A stretch of DNA of 12,976 nt. Source: Micavibrio sp. GTDB taxonomy: Bacteria > Pseudomonadota > Alphaproteobacteria > Micavibrionales > Micavibrionaceae. A program made the translations under genes and the position numbers. The stretch is from assembly GCA_027066695.1 (NCBI GenBank), contig JAMONE010000090.1, positions 1 to 12,976 of the forward strand, written 5' to 3'. The stretch's first letter is position 1, and each line of letters starts with the position of its first letter. Positions 12,577-12,976 of this stretch are shown one piece after another. Under the pieces are notes generated by a model, which worked only from the letters and a program-made list of their open reading frames with translations, was not told the DNA's origin and ran no database searches.

Positions 12577-12976
12577 ATGATGATTAAAAATTTGGTTTTT
12601 TTATCTTTAATATTTATATTTTCCTTTCACAACACAGCTTCAGCAAAAGAATCTAGCGCCGTAACAATGATACCCGCCAGCTTTGCTGATCTGGCAGAGA
12701 AGCTATCGGGCGCGGTTGTTAATATTTCATCTACACAAAAATCAGTAATCCCTCAAGATTTTCCAAAAATACCGAAATTCCCCGAAGGCTCTCCATTTGA
12801 AGATTTTTTTGATGAATTTATGGATCGCAGAGGCGGAGAAAATTCAATGACTCCCGCTGCTTCGCTTGGCTCTGGTTTTATTATTGATGCAAAGCTCGGC
12901 TATATCATTACTAATAACCATGTTATCCGCGACGCTGAAAATGTGCAGGTCATATTTGCAAATGATGTAACAATTA
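12577..12976 (+). CDS. degP: DegP/HtrA family periplasmic serine protease, N-terminal part
   Basis: The gene runs off the window after 133 codons. GGAGG at 12568-12572 precedes two tandem ATGs. The second (12580), at seven bases, is better spaced than the first (12577). A Sec signal peptide is clear: Lys4, a hydrophobic core (LVFLSLIFIFSF), and a cleavage motif ASA at 21-23. The mature part has DLAEKLSGAVVNISS, then a Pro/Phe/Asp-rich loop with PFEDFFDEFM (about 73-82). The start of the trypsin-like domain follows (SLGSGFIID at 96-104). The catalytic His115 is in ITNNHVI. The Asp and Ser of the triad and the PDZ domains lie beyond the window. DegP-type proteases remove misfolded envelope proteins. 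Its position after hflKC fits an envelope quality-control cluster. Choosing DegP over DegQ is not possible from this fragment. Confidence 0.93.
   Translation, partial: MMIKNLVFLSLIFIFSFHNTASAKESSAVTMIPASFADLAEKLSGAVVNISSTQKSVIPQDFPKIPKFPEGSPFEDFFDEFMDRRGGENSMTPAASLGSGFIIDAKLGYIITNNHVIRDAENVQVIFANDVTI

Noticed and set aside
1..12976. tRNA, rRNA, CRISPR arrays, insertion sequences
   Set aside because: Read through on both strands, the window shows no cloverleaf-like segment, no regularly spaced direct repeats with unique spacers, and no transposase gene.

Overview
This window most likely comes from the chromosome of an AT-rich alphaproteobacterium. Four things point there: a TPR protein/bamB/der block, a DUF484 gene overlapping xerC, an mrp / hflK-hflC-degP block, and a perfect chromosomal parS site. 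I cannot name the genus. Nothing points to a phage or plasmid. The overall impression is a housekeeping backbone interrupted by a short accessory stretch.

Layout. (1) Positions 1-3311 hold an envelope/ribosome block on the plus strand: the end of a TPR-like protein, the outer-membrane assembly lipoprotein BamB, and the double GTPase Der. (2) Positions 3312-3596 are intergenic but not empty: a relic of a VapC/PIN-type toxin C-terminus, an exact 16-bp parS centromere site, and a promoter. (3) Positions 3597-5224 hold a DUF484 (GAF-like) gene overlapping the tyrosine recombinase gene xerC. (4) Positions 5233-9207 are mixed and partly accessory: a small lipoprotein on the minus strand, a GC-rich cluster of hairpin repeats, a hipB-hipA toxin-antitoxin operon behind three operator palindromes spaced exactly 50 bp apart, a 102-residue orphan gene whose start codon lies in a 20-bp perfect palindrome, about 320 bp holding only short ORFs or gene remnants, an isolated FlgC-like rod gene, and a tryptophan-rich exported protein. 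(5) Positions 9217-12976 hold mrp (minus strand) divergent from hflK-hflC, then a dispersed palindromic repeat and the start of a DegP/HtrA protease gene.

How the genes work together. BamB, DegP and HflKC all serve envelope protein quality control: outer-membrane protein assembly, periplasmic proteolysis, and control of the FtsH membrane protease. XerC resolves chromosome dimers, and the parS site is where ParB loads for segregation, so the middle of the window is linked to chromosome maintenance and is probably not far from the replication origin. HipBA is a self-contained persistence-type module, and the sequence shows its promoter and operators directly. No complete new multi-gene system is visible. 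The items most worth a second look are parS, the 50-bp-phased hip operators, the palindrome-controlled 102-residue gene, and the repeat families.
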